Of a stretch of 52,880 nucleotides of DNA, positions 1-8,756 are shown piece by piece. How positions within the stretch are numbered: the stretch's first letter is position 1; every line of letters begins with the position of its first letter. This DNA is from Bacillota bacterium (GTDB taxonomy: Bacteria > Bacillota > Sulfobacillia > Sulfobacillales > JAIMBI01). The notes below the pieces were generated by a model, which had not been told where the DNA came from, ran no database searches, and worked only from the letters and a program-made list of their open reading frames with translations. The translations under genes were made by a program, and so were the position numbers. The stretch is from contig JAJYPH010000006.1 of assembly GCA_021795575.1 (NCBI GenBank), positions 1-52,880 of the forward strand, read 5' to 3'.

Positions 1-38
1 CGCGCCCCTAATCCCCGGGTCATGTACAACCACTCCCC

Positions 39-64
39 ATAGTACAGTGGTGTCACTATACTAT
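39..64. promoter_or_regulatory. Palindromic operator candidate upstream of the ArsR-like regulator
   Basis: An 11-base inverted repeat with one mismatch: left arm ATAGTACAGTG, spacer GTGT, right arm CACTATACTAT. It lies about 70 bases before the ATG of the regulator and overlaps a TATACT hexamer (57-62) that could be its -10 box. No good -35 box is visible. A dyad over the promoter is the usual layout for an autoregulating winged-helix repressor; the function is inferred. Confidence 0.5.
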
Positions 65-132
65 AGACGCTCGACGCGTTAGTGGCAAGAGGCGGCGCCC
101 GCTTCGGTATCATGGAGTCGAGGGGGTGTCCG

Positions 133-777
133 ATGGAACTGGGGCAGCGGCTGTCGAATCTGGTGGAGGCGCTGGGGGACGCGACGCGCGGCGCCATCCT
201 GCTGGAGCTGGCGCATCAGGCGGAACGGACGCCCACTCAGCTGGCTCGGGCGTTGGGCCTGTCCGCCAACAACGTGTACCACCACATGCGTGTGCTGCGG
301 CGCCTGGAAGTGGTGGCGCCGCCGCGTGCCGTGCCTGGTCCCACGTACGTGGAGAAGTATTACCGACTGCATCCGGATCTGGCGCGGGCCACGAGCGACC
401 CCTTCTGGCTGGATCAGGTGCTGGAGGGAGAACAGCCCGACGTCCACCGCCGCCTCATGGCGGCGGAGCTGCTGCTGCTCGCGAATCTGCTGCGGCGGGC
501 GGCGGCCCAGACCGAGGCTCTAACCGAGGATCAGGTGCGCGAGCAGCGAGAACACGCACTCTCGATGGTGTCCATCGCGCGGTTGCCTCGGTCACCGTAC
601 CTCAAACGGCTGGAGCGCATGCGGGCGATTGTATCGGCGGAACGGGGGGAGGCCCTGGGTGCGGCAGACGAGCGGCGGGGACCGGACCTGGTCGTGATGG
701 TGGGGATCCCAGCTCTTTGGCATAACGAGCCGGATCTACCGCCCTCTCGCTCAAGCGACGAGCGCGCCGACTCGTAA
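133..777 (+). CDS. ArsR-like winged-helix transcriptional regulator
   Basis: A 214-residue predicted DNA-binding protein. The N-terminal ~85 residues look like an ArsR/HTH_20 winged helix: a helix beginning ALGDATRGAILLELA, then the recognition region LARALGLSANNVYHHMRVL and a wing-like stretch ending YVEKYYRL. The rest is helical and hydrophobic, probably for dimerisation or effector binding, with no metal-binding CxC typical of true ArsR metal sensors. I chose ATG 133 because AGGGGGT lies 6 bases upstream; in-frame GTG 82 and ATG 112 lack such a site. It stands alone, followed by a strong hairpin, and the dyad at 39-64 suggests autoregulation. The ligand and targets are unknown. Confidence 0.75.
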   Translation: MELGQRLSNLVEALGDATRGAILLELAHQAERTPTQLARALGLSANNVYHHMRVLRRLEVVAPPRAVPGPTYVEKYYRLHPDLARATSDPFWLDQVLEGEQPDVHRRLMAAELLLLANLLRRAAAQTEALTEDQVREQREHALSMVSIARLPRSPYLKRLERMRAIVSAERGEALGAADERRGPDLVVMVGIPALWHNEPDLPPSRSSDERADS

Positions 778-800
778 TGCTTCGCCCCTTCGGCCAAGAG

Positions 801-833
801 AGAACCGCCCCGAGCGTGACTCGGGGCGGTTCT
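801..833. terminator. Bidirectional terminator hairpin between convergent genes
   Basis: A perfect 14-base stem (AGAACCGCCCCGAG / CTCGGGGCGGTTCT) with a 5-base loop CGTGA. It sits between the stop of the regulator (777) and the stop of the convergent surface-protein gene (871). There is no clear T-tract on either strand, so termination strength is uncertain, but position and symmetry fit a shared terminator. Confidence 0.75.
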
Positions 834-870
834 GGCAAGGCGACCAGGGGCCAGGGTTCGGCTACGGGAC

Positions 871-3849
871 TCAGTCGCTGCCTGAGATGGGCTGGTCCGT
901 CGTGGCGCCGGACGTGGTGCCCACCAGCCACACCGGCGCACTGGAGGCGTTCACGGGAATGTCCACCGTGACGCTGCCGGATGACGTGGGGCCCGCCGCT
1001 GTGGTCCGCCACACGAACCCGGTCGGTGGAGGGGGCAGCACGACTGCGAGGGCATGCCCGGTGCTGTTGGGAATGGGATCCCCGCCCGCGTCCACGTTCA
1101 CCACCTGCAGCTGCTGAGACTGGTTGGTGTTCAGGGTAAGCGGGTTTGCGTCAGAGATGGGCGCCCCGTTGAGCTCCACCTCAGGGGAGTGCGTGGCCGG
1201 TCCGGGCACCACGGTCACGGTGAACGACACCGGAGGCACCGTGGGGTTGGACACATCCTGGATCGTGATGGTGGCCGTCCCCGCGTGGCCCAGGTGGAGG
1301 TCGTTCAGACTCATGGTGGTGCCACCGTCACTGGAATACCACTCGTCCGACACGAACCACTGGTTGGCTACGCCAAACGACCGCACATCGAAGCCATTGG
1401 GGTCAAACGACGCCACACCGCTGTTGCTTGAGGTTACGACCAAGCCGTCACCGCCATGGCGCCAGTAGTGATTGCGCACGACCGGGGCATTCAACGCATT
1501 GAACGCCTGCAGGTCGAGCCCTTCCACTTCGGTTCCGGCCATGAGGTTGCCGGTGCCAGGCCAGTTGCTTCGGCTTGTCGAGAGGTAGTCCTCGCGGAAG
1601 TTTACCGTCACGCTGGCAGCGTACGAGCTCCCGGGCACCACCGTGTACTTGTCGGTCTTCCAGGCCCGCCGCACCTGCCGCGCGCTCGACAGGTCGTAGA
1701 ACGACCGCCCCAGGTCCGCTTGCCCATACACGCGGAACGCGAAGTGATCGTGGCGATTGGCGGGGGCGCCCGACGGCGTGCTCACCGCAATCGTCGCGAC
1801 GCCTTGGGCGTTGGTAAAGGCTTCATAGAAGTCGCCCGACTGGGACGCCCCGTTGGGAAGCATCCCCGTCCCCGTCGTCGGCTGCAGCAACTCAAACCAG
1901 ATGGGCTGACCGGCCTCGGCCACCGGCGTGCCAAACTGATTGGTCAACTGTGCCGACACAGTGGTGCTGTGTCCCGCCAACACGCTGAACCCATGGGGTT
2001 GATTCTCGCTTCTGGTCTCATGGAACATGGTCTTCATCCACGCCGGCGTCAGCACCGCGTAGCCATTCACGGGCGCCGCAAAGTTGTACGCGGCCGTGGC
2101 GCTGTACCCCGTGGTGGTGTCGGTCACGGTGATCGTGGGGTTGGTGGCGGTGTGCGTGTAGTCGGTCGAGACGTACACCGTGGCCAGACCCGACGTGGTG
2201 GTGATGCTGTGCGACGAGATGTTGCTGCTCGTGTACGGGGTGCCCAGGCTCACGCCGCTGGGTGTTTCCATGGCGTCCGGGTAGTAGTACAGCTCTGCTG
2301 CGCTTGGTGCGTTGTCCTTCAGCGTGAACGTGGCGCTGGCGCCCGCTCCCGTGGTCACCAGGTGGCCGTTCTGGTCCACCACTTCAATCTGATACTCCGT
2401 GTAGGGGCTGCCGTTGACGAACACCTGGCTGCTGACGATGGCCAGGTGATTGGCCGCTCCCACGTCGTCGAGCCCAATGGTGGCACTGGCGCCTGCGAGT
2501 CCCGACGCCGCGGCGCTCACCACGATGCTGCCGGACCCGGCCTGCACGTCGTACACTTGGGCGGACGCCTGCGCGGTGCCCGTCGGGATGTACACCGACT
2601 CCGTGGTCTGGGTGCCACTCGAGCTGAAGCTCCCCGGCCCGGTCAGGGTCAGGGTGACGTAGCGGCCCACCGACGTGGCGTTGAGATTGGCGGCCTGGTC
2701 GTTCAAGCCCACCCACACGGTGTCGCTGTTGGCGAAGTTGTTGGCGAGGCTGGGCAGCATGGGGGTCACGGTGAGCGAGGCGGCCTGCGCCACCAGGGCC
2801 GACACCGTCGCGCTGCCGTAGCTCACGTTGGCGGCCTGGCCCTGGCCCGCCGCGCCTCCGGCGGACGTGGCGGCCGACTGCAGATGGTCGGCGGCGAGGG
2901 TGTAGGTGGTGCCGCCGTAGCCCGACCCCACGTCAACCTGAACCGTGCCCACGCCGCTCGTGATCGAGACCGTCGCGGGGCCTTCTTGTCCGACGAAGTT
3001 GACGTGGGAACTGGAGCCGGTCAGCACGACCGAGCCGTTGAAGTTGGCCACGGTGTTGTGGTTGGAGTCCTCGACGGTGACGGTGACCGTGTCGGTGGCC
3101 AAGCCATCTGCCACCACCGTGGGGCTGGCGAGCGAGACGGCCACCTGCGAGGCCAGACCGTACTCGGTCGTGGTGCCCACGGGGCTCATGAGCGCGCCAT
3201 GGGGATTGTTGGCCGCGAGCGGACTTTTGGCGTACGCCACGTAGGTGACCGCACCACTCCCGGGCGGCGTGAACGAGAACGTGCTGCTGGACTGGTAGGC
3301 TCCGCTCTGGTGCCACTGGCCGTTTTGCTCCCACCAGAACTGGTACAGCGGGTCGAAAATGTTCTGAGCCGTGGCCGACAGCGTGATCGACGTGCCCGCG
3401 GGTGCGTCGGTCGTGGAGGCCGACACCGTGACGGCACTTTGGACAAACACCCCGTCGGGCAGCGTGGTCTGAGCCGCGGACCAGTCACCCGCGGCCACCT
3501 GGCTCTGATCCATGACGTCGACCGCCACCAGGTAGTTGCCCGCCGACGGCGTCGCGAGCGTGAAGCGGGAACTGGCCGAGTAGTTTTGGGCATCCACCCA
3601 CTGACCGTTGGGCTCCTGGACCCAGAACTGATAGAGGGCCGTGCCGTTGGGGTCTTGGGCCGTGGCCTGGAACGTCACCTGCCCCTCAACCGAGGACCGT
3701 GTGGGTCCGGAGAGCGTGACGGAGCCGGGCGTGACCGTTGGCCCGCTCTGGGCAATGGCCAAGGCGGGGGGAATCAGGGAGAGCCAGATGAGCGATGAGG
3801 CCAGTGTCAAACCGTAGCGGGCCTTGCGAGATCCTGCGGAGGTCACCAC
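871..3849 (-). CDS. Large secreted cysteine-free surface protein with tandem Ig-like domains
   Basis: A 992-residue exported beta-rich protein. The N-terminus is a Sec signal peptide: basic SRKAR, hydrophobic core, probable cleavage after ALAIA. Residues ~37-240 hold two related Ig-like repeats, each with ATAQ, then LYQFW, then NGQW and a closing SSxFxxxxPxxG strand. A Big_1/invasin-like domain follows (VSLASPTVVADGLATDTVTV onward), then more Ser/Thr/Gly-rich beta repeats. The C-terminal third is richer in aromatics and has no obvious family. I see no cysteine in the whole chain, no LPxTG sortase motif, no S-layer homology domain and no C-terminal anchor, so it is either released or held non-covalently. 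The start is GTG 3849 with AAAGGTG just upstream. A role as wall or matrix protein, adhesin or S-layer-like subunit is inference. Confidence 0.7.
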   Translation of the reverse strand: MVTSAGSRKARYGLTLASSLIWLSLIPPALAIAQSGPTVTPGSVTLSGPTRSSVEGQVTFQATAQDPNGTALYQFWVQEPNGQWVDAQNYSASSRFTLATPSAGNYLVAVDVMDQSQVAAGDWSAAQTTLPDGVFVQSAVTVSASTTDAPAGTSITLSATAQNIFDPLYQFWWEQNGQWHQSGAYQSSSTFSFTPPGSGAVTYVAYAKSPLAANNPHGALMSPVGTTTEYGLASQVAVSLASPTVVADGLATDTVTVTVEDSNHNTVANFNGSVVLTGSSSHVNFVGQEGPATVSITSGVGTVQVDVGSGYGGTTYTLAADHLQSAATSAGGAAGQGQAANVSYGSATVSALVAQAASLTVTPMLPSLANNFANSDTVWVGLNDQAANLNATSVGRYVTLTLTGPGSFSSSGTQTTESVYIPTGTAQASAQVYDVQAGSGSIVVSAAASGLAGASATIGLDDVGAANHLAIVSSQVFVNGSPYTEYQIEVVDQNGHLVTTGAGASATFTLKDNAPSAAELYYYPDAMETPSGVSLGTPYTSSNISSHSITTTSGLATVYVSTDYTHTATNPTITVTDTTTGYSATAAYNFAAPVNGYAVLTPAWMKTMFHETRSENQPHGFSVLAGHSTTVSAQLTNQFGTPVAEAGQPIWFELLQPTTGTGMLPNGASQSGDFYEAFTNAQGVATIAVSTPSGAPANRHDHFAFRVYGQADLGRSFYDLSSARQVRRAWKTDKYTVVPGSSYAASVTVNFREDYLSTSRSNWPGTGNLMAGTEVEGLDLQAFNALNAPVVRNHYWRHGGDGLVVTSSNSGVASFDPNGFDVRSFGVANQWFVSDEWYSSDGGTTMSLNDLHLGHAGTATITIQDVSNPTVPPVSFTVTVVPGPATHSPEVELNGAPISDANPLTLNTNQSQQLQVVNVDAGGDPIPNSTGHALAVVLPPPPTGFVWRTTAAGPTSSGSVTVDIPVNASSAPVWLVGTTSGATTDQPISGSD

Positions 3850-4191
3850 ATCACACCTTTCACAAACGGCATCGAGGGCAACACGGAGGGACGGAGGTTA
3901 AAAATTCAAGGGCCAATGGGCCTCAATGGAACAGGACCCATTGTACTACTTTTCGCGGTCAATAGGGCGGTTCGCCCAAAAAGGCCAATCACTCGACGGG
4001 GGGGCGCCGATATCGTTTTGCCGGCGACCGACCGACCCGCACACGCGGGCCTTCCGTGTCGCCCCCGGTCCAAAAAACCCGAGGCATCGAGGGAAGGCGA
4101 ACGGCGAGAGGGAGTCTGGGGTGGGAGCCTCACCAGAGTGGCATGCGAGGGACCCTTCACGGTCTGCCGAGGCACCCACCGGGGCAGCGCT
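3850..4191. other. Intergenic region upstream of the surface-protein gene
   Basis: 342 bases without a credible gene. It contains an inverted repeat CAATGGG (3914-3920) / CCCATTG (3937-3943) and a short hairpin GGGCG-GTT-CGCCC near 3964-3976, both on the leader side of the minus-strand surface-protein gene. A TACAAT hexamer on the minus strand lies in this leader, but its nearest TTGACC is only 11 bases away, so I cannot call a standard promoter. The base composition is less GC-rich near 3890-3960 than in the neighbouring genes. Confidence 0.4.
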
Positions 4192-5262
4192 TCATGCCAA
4201 GGCGTGCCGCCCCAGGCGCGGCAGCAGCGCGACCGCTGTCTCATGGTACAACGCGGCGAGCGCCGCGTCCGACAGGCCGAGCCCATAAATCTGCCAGCGG
4301 CCCTGCAGGCCGGGGTGGCGCGCCTGGCCGGGACTGTAGTCAAAGTATTCATCGCGGGTTTCCAGCATTCTGTAAACCGTGCGGTAGTCCTCACGGCTGG
4401 CGGGCCAGTCGTCCAGCCCAAACGCCACCCGACCCCGGTGCGCCTCCAGAAAGTCGTGTGCGGTGTAGGGCTGGCGGCCCAGCTCCGCGGTGCGCGCGGC
4501 AATGTCCACCGTAAGATTGGGATGCCGGGCCAAGAGCGCGGACACGCGAACCAGATCCTCCGAGCAGGACGCGAGGTGGGCTCCAATGAAGCGTGTCGCC
4601 GGATGGCGGCTCATGACGGCTTCCCAGTCCGCGATCAGGGCGGCGTGGCTCGGGACGCCCGGTCCGTAGAAGTGCCAGTCGGGGTGGCGCACTAGCTCCT
4701 CATACCGCTCGTTGGTTTCGTCCAGCGGCTCGAAGAAGGCCATCGGGTCCGCGACGTGGATCATGATGGGCACGCCCCGCTCGCCGCACGTGGCCCAGAG
4801 GCCGTCGAGGCGCGGGTCCGAGAGGGCCAGGCGCTGGCCATCCGGCGTCCGACGGGTGAGGCCGACGTCTTTCCACACTTTCAGACCCTCGGCGCCGTCG
4901 TCCAGCGCCTGGCGCAGTTCGTGGGTCATCCGGTCCCCAAAGTCATCGTGGGCCAGCGCGTGGTCCCAGTCCACGGTGGCAAAGACCACGAACCGGTCGG
5001 GATAGGGCCCCCGAAAACGCCCGAGGTGCATCGCGAGCCGCTCCCCGCTGCCGCCATCCAGGTCCACCATGGCGGCGACGCCGGCCGCATCCATCTCGGC
5101 CACCAGTGCGGGCACGTCCGTGACCTGCCAGCGCCCGCCCCATTGAGAGTGGTTGTGGATGTCGATGACCGGACAGCGCGGCCGCTCGACCCGGTGGCTG
5201 GGCACCCGCAGCATGGAGCGGGGACGAAAGGCCGCCAGCGGCAGGGTGGGGGACTCGGGCAT
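4192..5262 (-). CDS. Amidohydrolase family (Amidohydro_2) metal-dependent hydrolase
   Basis: A 356-residue predicted TIM-barrel hydrolase of the amidohydrolase-2 family, which acts on C-N, C-O or C-C (decarboxylation) bonds of small substrates. The metal-binding HxH is in VIDIHNHSQWGG (about residue 32). Later landmarks are VPIMIHVADP, FIGAHLASCSEDL and the C-terminal VAFGLDDWP, where the family usually has an FGTDWP-like Asp motif. The start ATG has GAGGAGTGAGG upstream. It lies 51 bases downstream of the Rieske gene on the same strand and may be the last gene of the suf transcript. L-rhamnono-lactonases are also in this family, so it could supply the missing lactonase of the rhamnose cluster, but nothing in the sequence shows its substrate. 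Confidence 0.75.
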   Translation of the reverse strand: MPESPTLPLAAFRPRSMLRVPSHRVERPRCPVIDIHNHSQWGGRWQVTDVPALVAEMDAAGVAAMVDLDGGSGERLAMHLGRFRGPYPDRFVVFATVDWDHALAHDDFGDRMTHELRQALDDGAEGLKVWKDVGLTRRTPDGQRLALSDPRLDGLWATCGERGVPIMIHVADPMAFFEPLDETNERYEELVRHPDWHFYGPGVPSHAALIADWEAVMSRHPATRFIGAHLASCSEDLVRVSALLARHPNLTVDIAARTAELGRQPYTAHDFLEAHRGRVAFGLDDWPASREDYRTVYRMLETRDEYFDYSPGQARHPGLQGRWQIYGLGLSDAALAALYHETAVALLPRLGRHALA

Positions 5263-5313
5263 GACCTCACTCCTCGTTCACCGAATGGCGTCGCCCGAGA
5301 CGACGTCGGCGCC

Positions 5314-5622
5314 CTACACCAGATCGATGTAGATGGCGCCGGCTTCAATCTTCGTCGGATAGGTGGCCACCGGCGCGAACGCCGGATAGTGCACGGCCTT
5401 GCCGGTACGGATGTCAAACTGGCCGCCGTGGCGCGGGCATTCAAGAATCGGGCCCTGCTGCTCGCCCTCCGAGAGGGTGGCCTCCGCGTGGCTGCAGACA
5501 TCGTCGATCGCGAAGATCTGTCCCTGCCACGCCAGGAGGCACACATCGTATCCGGCCACCGAGACACCAAGGGGGAAGCCTTCCGTCAATTCGTCAACGG
5601 TGGCCGCGTGTTGCCATGCCAT
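5314..5622 (-). CDS. Rieske [2Fe-2S] ferredoxin-like protein in the suf operon
   Basis: A 102-residue single-domain Rieske protein resembling NirD or dioxygenase ferredoxin subunits. The cluster ligands are Cys43 and His45 in VCSHAEATLSEG and Cys62 and His65 in LECPRHGGQFD. There is no signal peptide or membrane anchor, so it is a soluble cytoplasmic electron carrier. The start lies 2 bases after the sufB stop, implying translation from the suf transcript. Rieske genes sit inside suf operons mainly in Actinobacteria; finding one at the end of a Bacillota-type sufCDSUB is less usual. It may supply electrons for cluster assembly or simply be an early client; that is inference. Confidence 0.85.
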   Translation of the reverse strand: MAWQHAATVDELTEGFPLGVSVAGYDVCLLAWQGQIFAIDDVCSHAEATLSEGEQQGPILECPRHGGQFDIRTGKAVHYPAFAPVATYPTKIEAGAIYIDLV

Positions 5623-5624
5623 GC

Positions 5625-7025
5625 TCAGCCGATGGCTCCCTCCATCTCAAACTTGATCAGCCGGTTCATCTCGACGGCAAACTCCATCGGCAGCTCGCGC
5701 GTGAACGGCTCGATGAAGCCCATGACCACCATGCGGGTGGCGTCTTCTTCTGAAAGCCCTCGGCTCATGAGATAAAACAGCTGCTCCTCGCTGACCTTGG
5801 TCACCGTCGCCTCGTGCTCCATCTCCACGCGGCTGTCGGCCACCTCGGTGTACGGAATCGTGTCGGAGGTGGAGTCTTCATCCAGAATCAGGGTGTCGCA
5901 CTTGACGTTGGATTTGGCGCCCTCGACGCCCTTCGCCATGTGCACCAATCCCCGGTAGGTGGTTTTGCCACCGTGCTTGGAAATCGACTTCGACAAAATG
6001 GTCGACGTGGTGTGCGGGGCGTAATGGTACATCTTGGACCCCGTGTCCTGATGCTGGCCCTTGCCCGCGACCGCGATGGACAGCACCATGCCGCGGGCCC
6101 CTTCGCCCACCAGGTAGACCGAGGGGTACTTCATCGTGACTTTGGATCCGATGTTGCCGTCGACCCACTCCATCGTGGCGTTCTTCTCCGCGACGGCCCG
6201 CTTCGTTACCAGGTTGAACACGTTGGAGGCCCAGTTCTGCACCGTCGTGTAGCGCATGCGAGCGCCCTCTTTAACCAGGATCTCGACCACCGCCGAGTGC
6301 AGCGACTCGGAATTGTACGAGGGGGCCGTGCAGCCTTCCACGTAGTGGCCGAATGAGCCTTCATCCGCCACGATGAGCGTGCGCTCAAACTGGCCCATGT
6401 TTTCCGAGTTGATCCGAAAGTACGCTTGCAGAGGGATGTTGCAGTGCACCCCCTTGGGCAGGTACACAAACGATCCGCCGCTCCACACCGCCGTGTTGAG
6501 GGCCGCGAACTTGTTGTCCTCGGACGGAATTACGGTCCCGAAGTACTCCCGGACCAGGTCCGGGTACTCGCGCAGGGCGGTGTCGGTGTCGGTGAAGATG
6601 ATGCCCTGCTCCTCCAGGTCCTTGTGGATGTTGTGGTAGACGACTTCAGAGTCGTACTGGGCGGACACCCCGGCCAAGAACTTGCGTTCCGCCTCGGGGA
6701 TCCCCAAGCGCTCAAACGTGTCTTTGATTTGCTGGGGCACCTCGTCCCAGGTTTTGCCCTGCCGGTCCGACGGCCGCACATAGTAGACGATTTTCTCGAA
6801 GTCCAGGGCGGACAGGTCCGCGCCCCAGTGGGGCATCGGCTTCTTCAGGAAAATGTCCAGCGCGTGCAGGCGGAAGTCCAGCATCCAGGCGGGCTCCTGC
6901 TTGATGCGGGAAATCTCCTCAACCACCGCGCGGGTGAGGCCCTTCTGAAACTTCAGGACGCCGACGTCACCGTCATTGAACCCGTACTCGTATTCGTCGG
7001 ACACCAGCTGCTGTCGCGTTGCCAT
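5625..7025 (-). CDS. sufB: Fe-S cluster assembly scaffold subunit SufB
   Basis: A 466-residue SufB, full length for the family. SufB forms the cytoplasmic SufBC2D complex on which Fe-S clusters are built before transfer to apo-proteins. Diagnostic stretches are [20 protein letters not shown] near the N-terminus, [24 protein letters not shown], and [20 protein letters not shown] near the C-terminus. The start ATG 7025 is preceded by AAAGGAGG with a 7-base spacer; the open frame continues upstream to 7334 but those residues are not SufB-like. It follows sufU by 53 bases in a C-D-S-U-B order, the standard Bacillota arrangement. Confidence 0.95.
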   Translation of the reverse strand: MATRQQLVSDEYEYGFNDGDVGVLKFQKGLTRAVVEEISRIKQEPAWMLDFRLHALDIFLKKPMPHWGADLSALDFEKIVYYVRPSDRQGKTWDEVPQQIKDTFERLGIPEAERKFLAGVSAQYDSEVVYHNIHKDLEEQGIIFTDTDTALREYPDLVREYFGTVIPSEDNKFAALNTAVWSGGSFVYLPKGVHCNIPLQAYFRINSENMGQFERTLIVADEGSFGHYVEGCTAPSYNSESLHSAVVEILVKEGARMRYTTVQNWASNVFNLVTKRAVAEKNATMEWVDGNIGSKVTMKYPSVYLVGEGARGMVLSIAVAGKGQHQDTGSKMYHYAPHTTSTILSKSISKHGGKTTYRGLVHMAKGVEGAKSNVKCDTLILDEDSTSDTIPYTEVADSRVEMEHEATVTKVSEEQLFYLMSRGLSEEDATRMVVMGFIEPFTRELPMEFAVEMNRLIKFEMEGAIG

Positions 7026-7078
7026 CGCGCGCCTCCTTTCGATTCGATGCCTTGGCCTGCAGATTGGGTCGCTGAATC

Positions 7079-7552
7079 CTAGTGTGGCTGGGCACGCACC
7101 CCGTGAGCCGCGAGCGCCTCCATCAGCGCGTTGTGGGCCAGGGTGGCACACTTGACCCGCGCCGGAAACTTCCTGACTCCGCCCAACGCCTCCAGGTCCC
7201 CGGGGGGAGTCTCCGGGCTTTGGGGGTTCGTCAAAAAGTTGACAAAGCCCCGGGCCACCTCGGTGGCCTGGGCCACCGGCCTTCCCACGACGGCGTCGCC
7301 CAGCATCGAGGCGGATGCCATGGAAATGGAACACCCGTGGCCCGAGAACCGGTAGTCCGCGACGCGACCGTCCTCCACCTTGAGGTCCACCGCAATCTTG
7401 TCGCCGCAGGTGGGGTTGTGCAGGCCCAGCGAGTGGGTGGGCTCGGGGAGCCTCCCCATCCGGCGAGGATTTTGGGAATGGTCCAAAATCACCTCGCGGT
7501 ACAACTCGTCCAAGTTAGCGCCCAAAATATCGCCCCACTTCGCGGAGACCAT
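7079..7552 (-). CDS. sufU: SufU zinc-containing sulfurtransferase / Fe-S assembly protein
   Basis: A 157-residue SufU. In Bacillota SufU accepts persulfide sulfur from SufS through a zinc site. The expected ligands are visible: Cys49 and Asp51 in [12 protein letters not shown], Cys74 in [14 protein letters not shown] and Cys135 in [10 protein letters not shown]. The helical opening [19 protein letters not shown] is typical. I chose the ATG giving MVSAKWGD (7552); this overlaps the 3' end of sufS by 38 bases, consistent with translational coupling. An in-frame extension to 7603 adds non-homologous residues. Confidence 0.93.
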   Translation of the reverse strand: MVSAKWGDILGANLDELYREVILDHSQNPRRMGRLPEPTHSLGLHNPTCGDKIAVDLKVEDGRVADYRFSGHGCSISMASASMLGDAVVGRPVAQATEVARGFVNFLTNPQSPETPPGDLEALGGVRKFPARVKCATLAHNALMEALAAHGVRAQPH

Positions 7553-8756
7553 CCACCAGCCGGTCGACGTCCTCCCTAGTATTGTACAAGTAAAAGCTGG
7601 CACGTGCCGACGACTGGATGGCCAGCGTCTCCATCAGGGGCTGGGCGCAGTGATGGCCCGCTCGCACGGCAATGCCCTGGCTGTCCAACACCTGCGCCAC
7701 GTCGTGCGGATGCACCCCCGCGAGATTAAAGGCCACGACCGCCTGCCGGTCGGCCAACGGCCCGTACACGGTTACCCCGGGCAGCGGGGCTAGGCGCTGG
7801 GCGGCCTCCACGGCCAGCTCGCGGCTGTGGACAGCGATGCGCGGCATCCCCACGCTCTCGAGAAATCCCACCGCGGTCCCCAGCCCAATGGCGCCGGCCA
7901 CATTCGGCGTGCCCCCCTCGAACCGATAGGGCACGTCGGCCCAGGTGGCGCGCTCGCGGTCTACCTCGGCAATCATCTCACCACCGAAAAGCAGGGGGTC
8001 GGTTTCTCGAAGGCGGTCTGACCGTCCGTACAAAGCGCCGATGCCCGTCGGCCCGCACATTTTGTGGCCCGAGAACGCGAAGAAGTCGACTCCGAGCTCG
8101 GCCACGGACACGGGGAGATGGGGCACGGACTGGGCCCCGTCCACCACCACGACGGCGTGCTGGCGGTGCGCCAGCTCCACCACGTCGCGAATGGGGTTTT
8201 CCGTGCCCAGCACGTTGGAGACGTGGGCCACGGCCACCACGCGCGTCCGCGGCGTGAAGGCGGCGCGCACGGCCGCCATGGTGAGACGTCCCTCGGGGGT
8301 GAGCTCCGCATACACGAGGTGGGCCCCGGTGGCGCGCGCGGCCTGCTGCCAGGGCACCAGGTTGGAGTGGTGCTCGGCCGGCGTCAGCAGGATCTCATCG
8401 CCGGGCTTCAGATGGCGGCGGGCCCATCCATACGCCACCAGATTCACGCTCTCCGTGGTGCCGTGCGTGAACACCAGATTCTCCGCCCGCGCCCCGACGA
8501 AGCCCGCCACCCGCGCCCGCGCCGCCTCGTAGGCTTCGGTGGCGCGCCCGGCCAAGGTGTGCACGCTGCGGTGCACATTGGAGGGGTAGTCCCGATAGTA
8601 CTCGGACACCGCGTCAATCACGACGGTGGGCTTTAGGCTCGTCGCCGCCGAGTCCAGGTACACCAGCGGGTGGCCGTTCACCGTCTGTCGGAGCGCGGGA
8701 AACGCCCCAGCCACCTCGGTCCAGGCCGGCGCGGTCGCCGTGGACGTGGAGGTCAT
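7515..8756 (-). CDS. sufS: Cysteine desulfurase SufS
   Basis: A 413-residue PLP-dependent group II cysteine desulfurase that takes sulfur from L-cysteine and passes it to SufU. Family marks are VYLDSAATSLKP near the N-terminus, THGTTESVN, VVVDGAQSVPHLPV, the PLP-binding Lys232 in FSGHKMCGPTG, and the catalytic Cys370 in RAGHHCAQPLM. Its start overlaps the sufD stop by 4 bases (ATGA type), so the genes are translationally coupled. Confidence 0.95.
   Translation of the reverse strand: MTSTSTATAPAWTEVAGAFPALRQTVNGHPLVYLDSAATSLKPTVVIDAVSEYYRDYPSNVHRSVHTLAGRATEAYEAARARVAGFVGARAENLVFTHGTTESVNLVAYGWARRHLKPGDEILLTPAEHHSNLVPWQQAARATGAHLVYAELTPEGRLTMAAVRAAFTPRTRVVAVAHVSNVLGTENPIRDVVELAHRQHAVVVVDGAQSVPHLPVSVAELGVDFFAFSGHKMCGPTGIGALYGRSDRLRETDPLLFGGEMIAEVDRERATWADVPYRFEGGTPNVAGAIGLGTAVGFLESVGMPRIAVHSRELAVEAAQRLAPLPGVTVYGPLADRQAVVAFNLAGVHPHDVAQVLDSQGIAVRAGHHCAQPLMETLAIQSSARASFYLYNTREDVDRLVDGLREVGRYFGR

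Noticed and set aside
1456-3798. A 780-codon open frame on the plus strand opposite the surface protein gene
   Set aside because: It is Arg/His/Gly-rich with no domain or signal peptide, and typical of an antisense frame in GC-rich DNA; the minus-strand frame has a signal peptide and recognisable Ig-like repeats.
3850-4191. A riboswitch (for example c-di-GMP type) before the surface protein gene
   Set aside because: Short inverted repeats exist, but I could not match the conserved core of any riboswitch class on the minus strand.
7026-7334. Long N-terminal extension of SufB
   Set aside because: The extra ~100 residues read through the sufU-sufB gap and sufU in a non-conserved frame; ATG 7025 has an ideal ribosome site and matches SufB N-termini.
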